Shown: piece by piece, positions 4,728 to 5,460 of the stretch
Numbering within the stretch: position 1 is the first letter of the stretch
Layout of the letters: every line of letters begins with the position of its first letter
Assembly: GCA_021825785.1 (NCBI GenBank)
Contig: JAKAGP010000151.1
Location: 1-5,460 of the forward strand
Source of the DNA: Nitrospirota bacterium
GTDB lineage: Bacteria; Nitrospirota; Thermodesulfovibrionia; Thermodesulfovibrionales; JdFR-88
Reading direction: 5' to 3'
Length of the DNA: 5,460 bases
The notes under the pieces: generated by a model
The model's database searches: none
Told to the model about the DNA's origin: nothing
What the model saw: the letters and a program-made list of their open reading frames with translations, nothing else
Translations under genes and position numbers: made by a program

Positions 4728-5299
4728 TGCCAGCGCAGACGGCAAAAACAAAAAAGAAAAAGCTTTTTCATTTTCTCCTTACCCCTGCGTTAGGCGCGGC
4801 GCTTGCCCTGCCTTTCCTGGCGGCGCTCTCCTGCCCGGCACATGGGGCGGACAAAGCCCCTGTGCAGAATACCGCCTTACAGAAGACGGGACAGGGCCAG
4901 CTCCAGAACACGCCCCAGCCGCAGAAAAACCCTGAAGACGAGACATATACATACCAGTCAGGCGGCAGGCGGGACCCCTTTTTGTCCCTCATATACACCG
5001 CCCAGCAGGCGCAGAAGAAAAAGAGCGTCCTTGGCCGCCCGCCTCTTGAGCAGTACGCGGTATCGGACTTCATGCTGGAGGCGGTCGTTACCAGGGCGGG
5101 GTTGCCCTCCTATGCGCTGGTAAGGCTGCCCAACGGCAAGGATTACATTCTGAACGTAGGCGCAAAAGTCGGGATCAACGGCGGGAGAGTGACAAAGATC
5201 GGCCGGGATTACATCGTGGTGAGAGAGACCACGGCTGATTTCAAGGGGAGACGCTCCGCCCATAAAATAATACTGAAGCTCCGCAAGCAGGAGGAATAA
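4727..5299 (+). CDS. pilP: PilP, type IV pilus periplasmic linker protein
   Basis: PilP connects the PilN-PilO dimer to the periplasmic domains of PilQ. I place the start at the ATG at 4727 (190 residues), overlapping the pilO stop by one base. The reading frame stays open further upstream, but that part is out of frame with pilO and has no PilP-like content. The N-terminus is a signal sequence: KTKKKK, then a hydrophobic stretch at about 13-34 ending in AALSC with Cys36. The usual PilP is a lipoprotein, but this lipobox is atypical, and cleavage by signal peptidase I near AHG-A (38-41) is also possible. A Gln/Pro-rich unstructured linker (43-72) leads to the family motif GGRRDPF (79-85). The beta domain carries PLEQYAVSDFMLEAVV (106-121), LPNGKDYILNVGAKVG (134-149), and a repeated GGRVTKIGRDYIVVRE (152-167). 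No strong Shine-Dalgarno is seen, consistent with coupling to pilO. Confidence 0.93.
   Translation: MPAQTAKTKKKKLFHFLLTPALGAALALPFLAALSCPAHGADKAPVQNTALQKTGQGQLQNTPQPQKNPEDETYTYQSGGRRDPFLSLIYTAQQAQKKKSVLGRPPLEQYAVSDFMLEAVVTRAGLPSYALVRLPNGKDYILNVGAKVGINGGRVTKIGRDYIVVRETTADFKGRRSAHKIILKLRKQEE
5289..5294 (+). promoter_or_regulatory. Strong Shine-Dalgarno for pilQ
   Basis: AGGAGG lies within the last codons of pilP and 7 nt before the ATG at 5302. It is the best ribosome binding site in the pil operon, fitting the need for many PilQ copies per secretin ring. Confidence 0.8.
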
Positions 5300-5301
5300 A
5301 G

Positions 5302-5460
5302 ATGAGAGCCGTAAAACTGAAACAAACATTAGTCCTTTTTTTCATAGCAGCAGCGCTGCTGGCGCTGGGGCCCTTCCCTGCGGTGAATTCCTGCCGCGCG
5401 GAGGCAGCCACCATAAAAACAGTCGAAATTAAGGACTACCTGCTGCGGATAGCGATAGAC
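5302..5460 (+). CDS. pilQ: PilQ secretin, N-terminal fragment (cut by window end)
   Basis: An open frame of 53 codons starts 2 nt after the pilP stop and runs off the window. The visible protein has a Sec signal peptide: basic MRAVKLK, a hydrophobic core at about 9-28, and a possible signal peptidase I site after AEA (33-35). It is followed by TIKTVEIKDYLLRIAID, which looks like the first strands of an AMIN domain, the peptidoglycan-binding module found at the N-terminus of PilQ. Position after pilMNOP is the standard operon order. The secretin core itself lies outside the window, so the name rests on context plus the AMIN-like start. PilQ forms the outer-membrane channel for the pilus. Confidence 0.85.
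   Translation, partial: MRAVKLKQTLVLFFIAAALLALGPFPAVNSCRAEAATIKTVEIKDYLLRIAID

Noticed and set aside
4113..4751. Long minus-strand open frame opposite pilN/pilO
   Set aside because: It lies fully across well-supported pilO with its family motifs, and its translation is low-complexity and unlike any protein family I know.

Overview
The window looks like ordinary chromosome from a Gram-negative (diderm) bacterium. The evidence is an outer-membrane assembly lipoprotein (BamD), the start of an outer-membrane secretin (PilQ) and a complete pilM-N-O-P alignment complex for type IV pili. Protein style and gene order would suit Nitrospirota or a deltaproteobacterial-type lineage, but that is an impression and not a measurement. 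Coding DNA is fairly GC-rich with purine-rich codons; the main intergenic region is clearly AT-rich. I see no mobile element, tRNA, rRNA or CRISPR array, and no sign of horizontal transfer.

Layout. (1) Positions 1-531, + strand: the 3' part of a gene that begins upstream. It encodes a protein with a PD-(D/E)XK nuclease-like signature. (2) Positions 528-2288, - strand: a three-gene run read right to left, bamD (1470-2288), a precorrin-2 dehydrogenase/sirohydrochlorin ferrochelatase (814-1428) and a small YtxH-family protein (528-719). Its last stop codon interlocks with the stop codon of gene 1. (3) Positions 2289-2483: a 195-bp divergent AT-rich promoter region. It holds a near-consensus CRP/FNR-family palindrome and a promoter-like sequence facing each way. 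(4) Positions 2484 to the end, + strand: the tightly coupled operon pilM-pilN-pilO-pilP-pilQ, with pilQ cut by the window edge.

How the genes work together. PilM (cytoplasmic, actin-like) binds the N-terminal tail of PilN. PilN and PilO are single-pass inner-membrane proteins that pair through coiled coils and periplasmic ferredoxin-like domains. PilP links them to the PilQ secretin through which the pilus exits. BamD, transcribed divergently, belongs to the machine that inserts outer-membrane proteins. The siroheme enzyme makes the cofactor of sulfite and nitrite reductases and has no obvious link to its neighbours.

No wholly new system is evident. The points most worth a second look are: a siroheme enzyme that carries Ser where CysG has its catalytic Asp104; a CRP/FNR-type site centred at -71.5 from the predicted bamD transcription start; and predicted starts for both bamD and pilM that fall on or next to their ATG codons, which suggests leaderless mRNAs.
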